A DNA stretch of 40,590 nt, from NCBI GenBank assembly GCA_029939235.1, contig JAOZTG010000010.1, forward strand, positions 1 to 40,590, read 5' to 3'. The position numbers were made by a program, and so were the translations under genes. This DNA is from Flavobacteriaceae bacterium (GTDB taxonomy: Bacteria > Bacteroidota > Bacteroidia > Flavobacteriales > Flavobacteriaceae). The notes under the pieces were generated by a model that saw only the letters and a program-made list of their open reading frames with translations, searched no databases and had not been told where the DNA came from. Below, piece by piece: positions 1-8,881 of this stretch. Position 1 is the first letter of the stretch, and the number at the start of each line of letters is the position of its first letter.

Positions 1-1108
1 TTACAGGACCATAGATCAAAAATCCGATAGAGATCAAACAAATATTATCAACAACCGGATGACCTACCGGATTTTGCCAATAAAAAAAGATGGCAATCAC
101 AATCAATACCATGTAGATAATACTTACTGGAGCTCTTTTCCCTTTAAAGACCTTATCGCTTAACCATCCGCTTAACAAAGTGCCTGGAATGGCAGCAATT
201 TCATAGGCAGAATATGCCCAGCTACTTGCCTGTTCTGTAAATCCTTTTACCTCAATAAGGTATGTGGGAGCCCAATCCTGTATACCGTACCTCACAAGGT
301 AAACAAAGGCATTAGCAAATGCAATGGACCAAAGCAATTTGTTTGGTAAAATATGCTTGGTAAAGATATCCATTGCAGAAATACCATTATTTTCCTCCTC
401 TTCTGTCTTCTCTTCATGATTTTCAGGATAGTCATTTTTCCATTCTTCAATAGATGGTAAACCTACCGATCGGGGTCGGTCTCTTAATAAAAAGAAAATC
501 AGGACAGCTACTCCAATAGCAATCATCCCAGGAAAATAGAACTTGGCTCGCCAGTCGGCAAATAATTCAACACCAAGAACAGCTAAAATTGGCATCAATG
601 CACCTCCAATATTATGGGCAACATTCCAGACAGACATTTTTGTACCTCTTTCAGTTATAGAAAACCAATGCACCATGGTTCTGCCGGAAGGAGGCCAGCC
701 CATTCCCTGAAACCAGCCATTTAGAAAAAGTAAAACCGACATGATCAAAATAGAACTTGTGGCAAACGGCATCACTCCCATAACGATCATTGTAATAGCA
801 GAAAGCAAAAGACCAAGAGGCATAAAATATCTAACATTACTCCTGTCCGATACATTTCCCATGATAAATTTGCTCAAACCGTATGAAATGGCCAAAAAAG
901 ATATTACAAATCCAAGCTCTGTTTTTGTAAAACCCTGATTAATGAGATCGGGTATGGCTAAGGCAAAATTCTTTCTGATCAAATAATACCCAGCATATCC
1001 TATAAATATTCCTAAAAAGACCTGAATACGTAGCCTTTTATAAGTTTTGTCAATTTTTTCTTCTGCGATAAGCGGTTTACCGGGTAGAGCTTTTAAGAAT
1101 TTGAGCAT
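1..1108 (-). CDS. GlpT/UhpT-like organophosphate antiporter (MFS), 3' end beyond window
   Basis: Inner-membrane transporter of the major facilitator superfamily, probably the organophosphate:phosphate antiporter branch (glycerol-3-phosphate or sugar-phosphate exchange). Read on the minus strand from the ATG at 1106-1108, the protein starts with a short cytoplasmic stretch and then [19 protein letters not shown], which closely resembles the first helix and loop of GlpT. The MFS loop-like [16 protein letters not shown] follows, then [19 protein letters not shown], another GlpT-type signature. About 369 codons are visible and the C-terminal helices lie outside the window. A charged, acidic cytoplasmic loop ([10 protein letters not shown]) separates the two halves. 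It diverges from the galactose operon across a 296-bp intergenic region. Family assignment is by motif; substrate is inferred. Confidence 0.8.
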   Translation of the reverse strand, partial: MLKFLKALPGKPLIAEEKIDKTYKRLRIQVFLGIFIGYAGYYLIRKNFALAIPDLINQGFTKTELGFVISFLAISYGLSKFIMGNVSDRSNVRYFMPLGLLLSAITMIVMGVMPFATSSILIMSVLLFLNGWFQGMGWPPSGRTMVHWFSITERGTKMSVWNVAHNIGGALMPILAVLGVELFADWRAKFYFPGMIAIGVAVLIFFLLRDRPRSVGLPSIEEWKNDYPENHEEKTEEEENNGISAMDIFTKHILPNKLLWSIAFANAFVYLVRYGIQDWAPTYLIEVKGFTEQASSWAYSAYEIAAIPGTLLSGWLSDKVFKGKRAPVSIIYMVLIVIAIFFYWQNPVGHPVVDNICLISIGFLIYGPV

Positions 1109-1291
1109 AATGAATAATTAGTAAGAGTTTTTAAAGATAGTAATTTGCATGATAATTAAATGATTCCAAGTTTATAAATTGGATAAACTTAAATATCAAT
1201 GCTTTAAATATATATTTCTCTATTCAGTAATAGTGAAGCTGTATATTACATATATATCAAATTTCAGTATAATATATCAAACAAAAAACTA

Positions 1292-1311
1292 ACTGGTAGG
1301 TACTGGTTGGT
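1292..1311 (+). promoter_or_regulatory. Tandem ACTGGTWGGT operator-like repeat before the galactose operon
   Basis: Two head-to-tail copies of ACTGGTWGGT (1292-1301 and 1302-1311, one mismatch) lie one helical turn apart. They directly overlap a possible -33 element TTG at 1307-1309, which is 20 bases upstream of a TAGTTTTG -7 box. The arrangement suggests a binding site for a dimeric regulator of the gal genes; the regulator is unknown. Confidence 0.5.
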
Positions 1312-1329
1312 TTTGTAAAATATTTGTTA

Positions 1330-1337
1330 TAGTTTTG
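1330..1337 (+). promoter_or_regulatory. Bacteroidota -7 promoter box of the gal operon
   Basis: TAGTTTTG fits the Bacteroidota -7 consensus TAnnTTTG. It lies 67 bases before the galM start codon. It is the only good match on this strand in the 1109-1404 intergenic stretch. Confidence 0.5.
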
Positions 1338-1404
1338 TTCAGCTTATACAATAATTTAAAATATTTAAATATATGTCGAAAAGCATAATTGGAAAAATGA
1401 ACAA

Positions 1405-2451
1405 ATGAGAAAAATCGATTTCAATACACGTGTCAATAATAAAGAAATTCAATTATTTACTCTTACAAATCATAATGGAGTGACAGTTGAAATCACCAAT
1501 TATGGAGGTAAGGTAGTGTCCATCATTGTACCTGATAAAAATGGTGAATTTAAGGATGTTGTTCTGGGTTATGAAAACATAGATGAATATATATCCGGTA
1601 ATCCGTATTTTGGAGCATTAGTTGGACGTTACGCCAACAGAATCCAAAAAGGAAAATTTTCATTGCTGGGAAAAGAGTATCAATTAGCTAGAAATAATGG
1701 TGAAAATCATCTTCACGGAGGAATAGTTGGGTATAATGATGTTGTTTGGGATACCAATTTCGATAAAGATAAAAGTAAGTTAGTACTAACTTATTTAAGT
1801 AAGGATGGTGAGGAGAATTATCCAGGTAATTTGTCTCTCAAAGTTGTTTATACTTTATCAGAAGATAATGAGCTTAAAATTTCGTATGATGCAACTACAG
1901 ATCAAACTACGATCATCAATTTAACACATCATTCTTTTTTCAATTTGAAAGGAGAAGGAAATGGAGATATTTTAGATCATGAGTTATATATTAATGCAGA
2001 TGCTTTTACACCTACAAATGCTGATTCGATTCCAACAGGTGAAATCAAAAACGTAGAGGGATCTCCAATGGATTTTAGAGAAGTTACTGCCATAGGAAAA
2101 AGAATAGAAAATAAGGATGAACAATTGCAATTTGGTAATGGCTATGATCATAACTGGATCTTAAAAAATGATAATAAAAGTATTGTTTTAGCTGCTTCAG
2201 TTTATGAACCAGAATCAGGTAGATTTATGGAAGTATGGACGGATCAACCCGGAATGCAGTTCTATACAGGTAATTTTTTAGACGGAAGTGATGTTGGTAA
2301 AGGAGGGAATAAATACCAGCGAAGATCGGCTTTTTGTTTGGAGACACAGCATTTTCCGGATTCTCCAAATCAGCTGCATTTTCCAAGTACAATTCTGGAA
2401 CCCAATGAAAATTATTCTTATACTTGTACATACAAATTCTCTATAAAATAG
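1405..2451 (+). CDS. galM: Aldose 1-epimerase (galactose mutarotase)
   Basis: Interconverts alpha and beta anomers of galactose in the cytoplasm so that GalK receives alpha-D-galactose. The 348-residue length is typical. Visible motifs are GRYANRIQKGKF (substrate loop), NNGENHLHGG (first active-site His), INLTHHSFFNL (second His, catalytic acid) and CLETQHFPDSPNQ with the catalytic Glu near the C-terminus. No signal peptide is seen, so this is the cytoplasmic form. It is the first gene of galM-galK-SGLT, three bases ahead of galK, so translation is probably coupled. The only nearby promoter is the TAGTTTTG box with the tandem operator-like repeat upstream. Confidence 0.95.
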   Translation: MRKIDFNTRVNNKEIQLFTLTNHNGVTVEITNYGGKVVSIIVPDKNGEFKDVVLGYENIDEYISGNPYFGALVGRYANRIQKGKFSLLGKEYQLARNNGENHLHGGIVGYNDVVWDTNFDKDKSKLVLTYLSKDGEENYPGNLSLKVVYTLSEDNELKISYDATTDQTTIINLTHHSFFNLKGEGNGDILDHELYINADAFTPTNADSIPTGEIKNVEGSPMDFREVTAIGKRIENKDEQLQFGNGYDHNWILKNDNKSIVLAASVYEPESGRFMEVWTDQPGMQFYTGNFLDGSDVGKGGNKYQRRSAFCLETQHFPDSPNQLHFPSTILEPNENYSYTCTYKFSIK

Positions 2452-2454
2452 ATT

Positions 2455-3603
2455 ATGAATTCAGATCAAATAATTAAGAAATTTGAAAAACTTTTCAAGA
2501 AAAAACCTTTACTTATTCGTTCACCCGGACGTATCAATTTAATAGGAGAACATACCGATTATAATGATGGATTTGTTTTTCCGGCGGCGATCAATAAAGA
2601 GATTCATTTTGCTGTGGCTGAAAATAATGTAGATATGTTCCGTTTTTATGCACTGGATCTGCAAGAGAGTTTTGAATTAAAAATTGAGGATCTTGCTAGG
2701 ACAGAAACTTCATGGGCAAATTATTTACTGGGTGTAGCAGCTCAGTTTAAGAAGGCGGGATATGAATTAACAGGTATTGATTGTGTTTTTGGAGGAGATA
2801 TTCCTTTGGGAGCAGGACTTTCCTCATCAGCTGCTATTGAAAATGGTTTTGCTTTTGCTTTAAAAGAATTTTTAAATGCACCTGTGACCAAAATTCAAAT
2901 GATAAAAATGGCACAAAAAGCTGAACATGAGTATGCCGGTGTAATGTGTGGAATTATGGATCAGTTTGCAAGTATGACCGGTAAAAAAGATCATGCCATA
3001 AAGCTGGATTGTCGTTCACTGGATTATGAATATGCAAATATAGATTTAAAGGATTATGGTATTTTACTTTGCAATACTAATGTAAAACATGAACTTGCTT
3101 CATCAGCATATAATACACGAAGACAAGAATGTGAGACTGGTGTAAAAATCCTCCAAAAATATGATAAAAAAATTACAGCATTACGAGATGTGAGTCTGCA
3201 GTTGCTGGAACAGCATCATGATGAATTTGATCCTACAGTGTATAAACGATGTGAATTTGTGGTAAAAGAAAATTGGAGAGTGGAAGAGGCTTTTTCCGCA
3301 TTAGCAAAAAATGATATCAAGGCTTTAGGAGCTTTGATGTTCAAATCACATGAAGGCTTAAGAGATGATTATGATGTAAGTTGTAAAGAACTAGATCTGT
3401 TATTTGATATGGCTAAAAAGTCGGAGGATGTAGTTGGAGCAAGAATGATGGGAGGAGGCTTTGGAGGTTGCACCATCAATATTGTGAAAAAAGAAAAAAT
3501 GAGTTCCTTTTCGGAGGAAATCATAAAAGAATATTCTAAGTTTACAGGAATGGAGCCTGAAATTTACACTGTAAATATTACAGACGGAACAGGCCTAATT
3601 TAA
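2455..3603 (+). CDS. galK: Galactokinase
   Basis: Phosphorylates alpha-D-galactose at C1 with ATP, the first committed step of the Leloir pathway. It is a 382-residue GHMP kinase. The N-terminal galactokinase signature GRINLIGEHTDYNDGFVFP is followed by the ATP-binding GAGLSSSAA loop, CGIMDQFAS (catalytic Asp region) and the C-terminal GARMMGGGFGGCTI motif. All are intact. It lies between galM (3 bp upstream) and the sodium/galactose symporter (14 bp downstream), so the three form an uptake-and-phosphorylation operon. No galT or galE is in the window, so the galactose-1-phosphate step must be encoded elsewhere. Confidence 0.97.
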   Translation: MNSDQIIKKFEKLFKKKPLLIRSPGRINLIGEHTDYNDGFVFPAAINKEIHFAVAENNVDMFRFYALDLQESFELKIEDLARTETSWANYLLGVAAQFKKAGYELTGIDCVFGGDIPLGAGLSSSAAIENGFAFALKEFLNAPVTKIQMIKMAQKAEHEYAGVMCGIMDQFASMTGKKDHAIKLDCRSLDYEYANIDLKDYGILLCNTNVKHELASSAYNTRRQECETGVKILQKYDKKITALRDVSLQLLEQHHDEFDPTVYKRCEFVVKENWRVEEAFSALAKNDIKALGALMFKSHEGLRDDYDVSCKELDLLFDMAKKSEDVVGARMMGGGFGGCTINIVKKEKMSSFSEEIIKEYSKFTGMEPEIYTVNITDGTGLI

Positions 3604-3617
3604 AAATTAATTATACA

Positions 3618-5267
3618 ATGATGACAACAGGTTTTGGGTTTTGGGATTATTTCGTATTTATTGCTTATGCCATACTTATTTTAGGAGTAGGTTTATGGGT
3701 GTCACGAGATAAAAAAGGGCATGAAAAAAATGCCGAAGATTATTTTTTGGCAAGTAAATCATTACCCTGGTGGGCTATTGGAGCCTCCTTAATTGCGGCT
3801 AACATTTCTGCAGAGCAATTTATCGGTATGTCAGGCTCTGGATTTGTACTTGGACTGGCAATTGCTTCCTATGAATGGATGGCTGCATTAACTCTTATCA
3901 TTGTGGCAAAATACTTCCTTCCAATTTTTATTGAAAAAGGTATTTATACCATTCCCGAGTTTATTGAAAAAAGATACTCTTCCAATCTAAAAACTATTTT
4001 AGCTATTTTTTGGCTTGCATTATATGTATTTATCAACTTAACATCCGTTCTTTATTTAGGAGGTCTGGCAATTGAGACCATCATGGGTGTTGATATGGTA
4101 TATGCTATTATTGGTCTTGCTTTATTTGCTGCGGCCTATTCTTTATACGGAGGATTGTCTGCTGTAGCCTGGACAGATGTAATACAGGTTGTCTTTTTGG
4201 TTTTAGGAGGTTTAGTAACCACTTATATTGCATTGAATACGGTTTCCGATGGAGGAGGTGCAATGGCTGGGTTTAGCAAGGTAATGGAAGCTGCACCTGA
4301 TAAATTTCATATGGTTATAGAGAAATTCAATACGGACGGAAGTGATAATGCCAATTATTTGAATTTGCCCGGCATTTGGGTAATTGTCGGTGGATTATGG
4401 GTTGCGAATCTGTATTACTGGGGATTTAACCAATATATCATTCAAAGAACTTTAGCGGCAAAATCATTAAAAGAATCTCAAAAAGGAATTCTTTTTGCAG
4501 CATTTTTAAAATTGATCATTCCTTTGGTGGTGGTAATTCCGGGAATTGCTGCCTATGTAATGATCAATGATCCTGAGATCATGGCTCGTTTAGGAGAGGC
4601 CGGTCAGTTTAAAATACCTTCCTCAGAACAAGCCGACAGAGCTTATCCGTGGTTATTACAATTTTTACCAACCGGATTGAAAGGAGTTGCCTTTGCAGCT
4701 TTGGCAGCAGCGATTGTTTCTTCCTTAGCTTCGATGCTAAATTCAACCTCTACAATATTTACAATGGATATTTATCGTGAATATATCAATAAGAATGCAG
4801 ATGATAAAACAACGGTGAAAGTAGGAAGAATTACTGCGGCAGTTGCCCTGGTGATCGCTGTATTGATTGCTCCTATGCTTGACGGTCTTGATCAGGCATT
4901 TCAATATATTCAGGAATATACAGGTATGGTGAGTCCTGGTATTTTGGCTGTGTTCTTATTAGGATTATTCTGGAAAAAAACAACCAATAATGCAGCAATT
5001 TGGGGCGTTTTAGCATCCCTGGCAATTGCTTTATTCTTTAAGTTTGTACCTATTCAGGGAATGGAACCATGGATGCATCAAATGGGTATGACATTTATCC
5101 TAACATCGTTGATTATTATTGTGATCAGTTATATGGAAGGAAAGGGTACGGATAATTCTAAAGGAATTCCTTTGACAAAGGATCTGTTTAAAACTTCTCC
5201 AGGTTTTAATATTGGATCTTTTGTTGTAATGATAATTATGGTAATTTTATATACTATTTTTTGGTAA
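3618..5267 (+). CDS. Sodium/galactose symporter, vSGLT type (SSS family)
   Basis: Inner-membrane Na+-coupled sugar importer of the solute:sodium symporter family. The 549 residues form about fourteen hydrophobic segments and match the Vibrio vSGLT galactose transporter closely through much of their length. Shared stretches include GLWVSRDKKG, EDYFLASKSLPWWAIGASL, ANISAEQFIGMSGSGF, ASYEWMAA, ANLYYWGFNQYIIQRTLAA and AFQYIQEYTGMVSPGILAV. The residues known in vSGLT to contact galactose (the Gln of SAEQF, the Glu of SYEW, the Asn and Tyr of GFNQY, the Gln of FQYIQ) are all present, so galactose is the likely substrate. It is the last gene of the galM-galK operon. No clear terminator follows. Confidence 0.93.
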   Translation: MMTTGFGFWDYFVFIAYAILILGVGLWVSRDKKGHEKNAEDYFLASKSLPWWAIGASLIAANISAEQFIGMSGSGFVLGLAIASYEWMAALTLIIVAKYFLPIFIEKGIYTIPEFIEKRYSSNLKTILAIFWLALYVFINLTSVLYLGGLAIETIMGVDMVYAIIGLALFAAAYSLYGGLSAVAWTDVIQVVFLVLGGLVTTYIALNTVSDGGGAMAGFSKVMEAAPDKFHMVIEKFNTDGSDNANYLNLPGIWVIVGGLWVANLYYWGFNQYIIQRTLAAKSLKESQKGILFAAFLKLIIPLVVVIPGIAAYVMINDPEIMARLGEAGQFKIPSSEQADRAYPWLLQFLPTGLKGVAFAALAAAIVSSLASMLNSTSTIFTMDIYREYINKNADDKTTVKVGRITAAVALVIAVLIAPMLDGLDQAFQYIQEYTGMVSPGILAVFLLGLFWKKTTNNAAIWGVLASLAIALFFKFVPIQGMEPWMHQMGMTFILTSLIIIVISYMEGKGTDNSKGIPLTKDLFKTSPGFNIGSFVVMIIMVILYTIFW

Positions 5268-5406
5268 TCTGGCAAACAGATCTCATATATTACTAAGAGC
5301 ATGTTCGGTAGTTAAATACGAGCTACTATCTGTTAAAGGTTGTCAAAATTGAAACAAAAAACAGATATCGCAAGTATTTAAAATATATAATAAAACCAGT
5401 AAAAAA

Positions 5407-6702
5407 ATGAAAAAAGTAAATATAAACACAATACATCCAAAAGAATTAATAACCTTAATTCTTGGTAAAATATACAAAGCAGGAAATACAACTACATCTG
5501 GTGGAAATATTTCCATACGGGATGAAAAAGGTGATATTTGGGTAACACCATCAGGAATTGATAAGGGTACACTTACTGCTAATGATATCAATTGTGTAAG
5601 AACTGACGGAACCATTGAAGGGCCACATAAACCTTCCTCAGAGTATCCATTTCATATTGGTATTTTCAATAAAAGAGAAGATATCAATGCTATTATTCAT
5701 GCACATTCGCCAGCTTTAGTTGCTTTTAGTATTGTAGCCAAACAGCCAAATACAAAAATTACTCCCTGGGCTCATGCTATTTGCAAAGAAATGGGACTTG
5801 CTAAATATGCGGTACCGGGTTCACAAAGTTTAGGAGATATAATTGCAGAGGAGTTTGCAAAAGGTTTCAATGGTGTGATCATGGAAAATCATGGTGTTGT
5901 AATTGGGGGTAAAGATATGATGGAAGCATATGATCGTTTTGAAACACTGGAGCTTTTGGCGCAAACACTTGTAAATGCTGCCGAATTTGGTACGCCAATT
6001 GAATTGTCAACAAAACAATTAAAAGCTTATGAGGTTAAATCAACAAATTTATTAGAAAAAAATACAGATGTAATTTTTACTTCTGCCGAAAAAGCAATCA
6101 GAAATGAGATCATTTCTTTTATGGATAGGTCTTGTAATCAAAAATTGATGTATTCAAGTGTTGGTTCTATTTCGGTTCGATTGGAGGGTAACGACTTTAT
6201 TACAACTCCAAAAGATAAATTACGTTGGAATTTAGAACCTTCAGATCTTATTCAAGTCAAAAATGGCAAGATGGAAGCAGGTAAAAAAGCAAATGATTAT
6301 ATAATGCTTGATAAAGAAATTTTTGAAAAAAATGGGGAGGTAATGGCAATTGTTCATACGGCATCACCAAACCTGATGGCATTTTCGGTGATTCATAAGG
6401 AGCTTGATGTGCGTACTATTCCGGAAAGTTGGATTTTTCTTCAGGATGTGATGAATGTTAAATATGCTGATCAATTTGCCGGTGAAACAGAAATTGCAGA
6501 TAAAATCACCTTAGGAAGTCCTTTAGCTGTTATAGAAAACGATTCAGTTATTGCTGTTGGAAATAATTTAACACTTGCTTTTGATAGATTAGAGATAGGA
6601 GAATTCTCTGCTAAATCGCTGCTTATGGGTAATAAATTAGGAGATTTTATGCCAATGTCAGAAAACGATGTAGAGGATCTAAGAATTGCTTTTTTACAAT
6701 AG
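5407..6702 (+). CDS. Tandem class II aldolase/adducin-like protein, second domain lacking metal ligands
   Basis: 431 residues made of two class II aldolase-like domains (fuculose-phosphate aldolase / ribulose-5-phosphate 4-epimerase superfamily), roughly 1-205 and 220-431. Domain 1 has the expected acidic residue (Glu79 in SSEYPFH) and the three zinc-ligand histidines: His98 and His100 in HAHS and His162 in MENHGVV. In domain 2 the equivalents read His317-Thr-Ala (HTAS) and Glu-Asn-Asp379 (VIENDSV), so two of three metal ligands are lost and this half is probably a structural or regulatory pseudo-domain. The next gene is an NCS1-type permease 52 bp downstream, so the pair may form a small uptake and cleavage module. 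Substrate cannot be read from the sequence. Confidence 0.85.
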   Translation: MKKVNINTIHPKELITLILGKIYKAGNTTTSGGNISIRDEKGDIWVTPSGIDKGTLTANDINCVRTDGTIEGPHKPSSEYPFHIGIFNKREDINAIIHAHSPALVAFSIVAKQPNTKITPWAHAICKEMGLAKYAVPGSQSLGDIIAEEFAKGFNGVIMENHGVVIGGKDMMEAYDRFETLELLAQTLVNAAEFGTPIELSTKQLKAYEVKSTNLLEKNTDVIFTSAEKAIRNEIISFMDRSCNQKLMYSSVGSISVRLEGNDFITTPKDKLRWNLEPSDLIQVKNGKMEAGKKANDYIMLDKEIFEKNGEVMAIVHTASPNLMAFSVIHKELDVRTIPESWIFLQDVMNVKYADQFAGETEIADKITLGSPLAVIENDSVIAVGNNLTLAFDRLEIGEFSAKSLLMGNKLGDFMPMSENDVEDLRIAFLQ

Positions 6703-6754
6703 TAAACACCAAGTTTTAATACAAGAATTCTTCTCAAAGAAGAATTAAAAATTA

Positions 6755-8188
6755 ATGAATATGGCTAACGATACCAATCTCAGTAGCATCGAAAACAATG
6801 AAATTGATTTAAATCCGGGTGGAGAATTTGAGAGGACTCCGGTACCTGAATCCAAACTTAAAAGCTGGAAACATTTTTTAGGGATGTATGCCGGTGAGCA
6901 TGCTGCAGGTACTGAATTTATGATTGGTCCGTTATTTTTAACTGCAGGGGTTAGTGCCTTTGACCTGATCATAGGGTTGTTAATTGGTAATTTATTGGCT
7001 GTTTTAAGTTGGAGGTTTTTAACAGCCGAAATTGCTGTAAAGCATCGATTAACATTGTATTATCACTTAGAAAAGATCAGCGGTAAAAAATTAGTAATTG
7101 GTTATAATTTAGCAAATGGATTGCTATTTTGTTTTTTGGCCGGAGCAATGATCACTGTATCAGCTACAGCTGTAGGAATTCCTTTTAATATGGAAATGCC
7201 AAAGTTAACGGATACGATGCCAAATAGTATAACCTGGGTTGTTATTGTTATAGGTATTGGTGCTGTAATTTCGTTAATTGCCGCAAAAGGATTTAATACA
7301 GTTGCAAAGGCTGCAAACTGGATGTCACCGGTAATAGTTTTAGCTTTTTTAGTAAGTGGTATTGTTGCGCTTCAACAATTAGGAGTTAAGAATTTTTCTG
7401 ATTTTTGGGCTATTTGGGGTGAAGGAAGTGATCCTTTTCCTGGACAGATAAAATTTACATTTTGGCATATTGTTTTTTGGTCATGGTTTGCCAATGCAGC
7501 AATGCATATTGGTATGTCTGATCTATCTGTTTTTCGTTTTGCAAAAAGTAAAAAATCTGGTTGGACAACTGCAGCAGGAATGTATGTAGGTCATTATATG
7601 GCATGGATAGCAGCGGCATTACTTTATGCTGTCTATTTAAAAACTCCTGAAGCCCAAATGATGTTATCTAGTGGTAGTGCACCAACCGTTGCACCCGGTC
7701 CTTTGGCATATAATGCCATTGGTGTTTTTGGAATTATTGCAGTGGTTTTAGCAGGCTGGACAACAGCGAATCCTACCATTTATAGAGCAGGGCTGGCATT
7801 TCAGGCAATTATCCCAAAAGTATCTACATTTTGGGTGACCATTATAGCAGGTTCCATTGCAACGATTGCAGGAATATTTCCTGCATTTGCCATGAAATTA
7901 CTTGATTTTGTTGCTTTTTATGGATTTATGCTAGCACCAATTGGAGCAATTATTGTATTTGAATATTTTTATTCTGAAAGATTTGGAATTCAAAAATTTT
8001 ATGCAGAAAAAGCAGGCTTAAAGTATAATCCTGCTGTTTTAATTGCATGGATACTACCATTTATTCTGTTCTACATAATCTCAGTGAAGTATGATATATT
8101 TTTGTCTTTTCTTACGCTTCCGGCATGGATAGCCAGCGGACTTTTATTTTTGATCATAAGTAAATATATCCAGGGAGTTAACAAATAA
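6755..8188 (+). CDS. NCS1-type permease (purine-cytosine permease family)
   Basis: Integral membrane transporter of 477 residues with about twelve hydrophobic segments after a 40-residue hydrophilic N-terminus. The segment WKHFLGMYAGEHAAGTEFMIG followed by helices with GLLIGNLLAVLSWRF, and the later AGWTTANPTIYRAGLAFQAI, fit the nucleobase:cation symporter-1 family in pattern. Start at 6755 is ATG-AAT-ATG; the second ATG (6761) is an equally possible start. It lies 52 bp downstream of the tandem aldolase-like gene on the same strand and is probably co-transcribed. The substrate need not be a nucleobase; the aldolase partner suggests an organic acid or sugar-derived compound, which is inference. 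Confidence 0.8.
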   Translation: MNMANDTNLSSIENNEIDLNPGGEFERTPVPESKLKSWKHFLGMYAGEHAAGTEFMIGPLFLTAGVSAFDLIIGLLIGNLLAVLSWRFLTAEIAVKHRLTLYYHLEKISGKKLVIGYNLANGLLFCFLAGAMITVSATAVGIPFNMEMPKLTDTMPNSITWVVIVIGIGAVISLIAAKGFNTVAKAANWMSPVIVLAFLVSGIVALQQLGVKNFSDFWAIWGEGSDPFPGQIKFTFWHIVFWSWFANAAMHIGMSDLSVFRFAKSKKSGWTTAAGMYVGHYMAWIAAALLYAVYLKTPEAQMMLSSGSAPTVAPGPLAYNAIGVFGIIAVVLAGWTTANPTIYRAGLAFQAIIPKVSTFWVTIIAGSIATIAGIFPAFAMKLLDFVAFYGFMLAPIGAIIVFEYFYSERFGIQKFYAEKAGLKYNPAVLIAWILPFILFYIISVKYDIFLSFLTLPAWIASGLLFLIISKYIQGVNK

Positions 8189-8228
8189 AGATAGGACTAG
8201 GAGATTATTTAAACTTGAAAATAAAAAT

Positions 8229-8378
8229 TTATCTTTCCTTCATCATAAAACTTCTGGGCGATTTGTCATAGTATTTCATAAAGCAGGAAGAAAAATACTT
8301 TGGATCGTTAAAACCAACAGCATAAGCAACTTCGGAGATATTGTGAGTAAGCATTCGGTAAAGTACACGATTTAATTT
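8229..8378 (-). pseudogene. Remnant of an AraC-family regulator (C-terminal HTH only)
   Basis: On the minus strand about 49 codons read NISEVAYAVGFNDPKYFSS followed by CFMKYYDKSPRSFM and a stop at 8229-8231. This is the second helix-turn-helix and C-terminus of an AraC/XylS-type regulator, as also found at the end of Bacteroidota hybrid two-component sensors. Directly upstream the same frame carries TAG-TGA (8379-8384) and another stop shortly before, and no other AraC homology is recognisable, so the N-terminal part is gone. It sits in the 509-bp gap behind the aldolase/permease pair and may be the ghost of their regulator. The rest of the gap holds only a 7-bp inverted repeat (CTTGTGG-GA-CCACAAG, about 8436-8451) and AT-rich sequence. 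Confidence 0.8.
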
Positions 8379-8640
8379 TCACTAAGCTTCTGGTTTTTAA
8401 TTATGTAGTAGCAGTTCATCAACAAAATATAGCCCTTGTGGGACCACAAGAAATGATCTCATTTTTTTTCTTTAATTTTTTTCTTGTTTTAGCTTATGAG
8501 TTTGTTTTTATGTATTTAAAATTTTATTCTTTGATGTTAAGAATGATTAAGTTAGGTGTGAATAGAGGTGTTTTATTAGGATAAGTTTAACTAATCTTAA
8601 ATTTTTTTCAAAGGATACATTATTATTTATAACCTTTTTA

Positions 8641-8648
8641 TATATTTG
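8641..8648 (+). promoter_or_regulatory. Bacteroidota -7 promoter box (TATATTTG) of the small sorting-tag gene
   Basis: TATATTTG matches TAnnTTTG and lies 49 bases before the ATG at 8698. No clear -33 TTTG is visible at the usual distance. Confidence 0.5.
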
Positions 8649-8697
8649 CAACATAAAATGGATATATTCGTTATTGAAATTAAAAGAAATTAATTCT

Positions 8698-8877
8698 ATG
8701 GCTAACAAGTACCTTAAGACAGTTTTATTCATGATTATGTTTATAATTGTCGGCTCTGCATTTGCGCAGGGACCACCCCCACCCCCACCAGGACTTCCTA
8801 TTGATGGAGGGATAGTTGCTTTATTTGCGGCAGGAATTCTTTATGGAATTAATAAACTACGTAGTAAGAAAAAATAG
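8698..8877 (+). CDS. Minimal PID-CTERM-like sorting-tag protein (59 aa)
   Basis: Three-part envelope protein. Residues 1-22 are a signal peptide (MANKYLKTVLF...GSAFAQ). Then comes a six-proline linker (GPPPPPPGL), then PIDGG followed by a hydrophobic helix and the basic tail NKLRSKKK. The PIDGG-helix-basic layout matches the flavobacterial PID-CTERM C-terminal sorting signal, analogous to PEP-CTERM/exosortase tags. Here there is essentially nothing between signal peptide and tag, so the mature protein would be a short Pro-rich stub. The ATG at 8698 is preferred over an in-frame TTG at 8674 because the signal peptide starts there. It converges with ribE, four bases away. Confidence 0.75.
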   Translation: MANKYLKTVLFMIMFIIVGSAFAQGPPPPPPGLPIDGGIVALFAAGILYGINKLRSKKK

Positions 8878-8881
8878 TTTT

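Noticed and set aside
8436-8451. Inverted repeat CTTGTGG-GA-CCACAAG as a terminator
   Set aside because: A 2-base loop and no T-run directly adjacent in a useful direction.
8674-8697. Longer start (TTG) for the sorting-tag protein
   Set aside because: It adds a charged stretch before an otherwise clean signal peptide that begins at the ATG at 8698.
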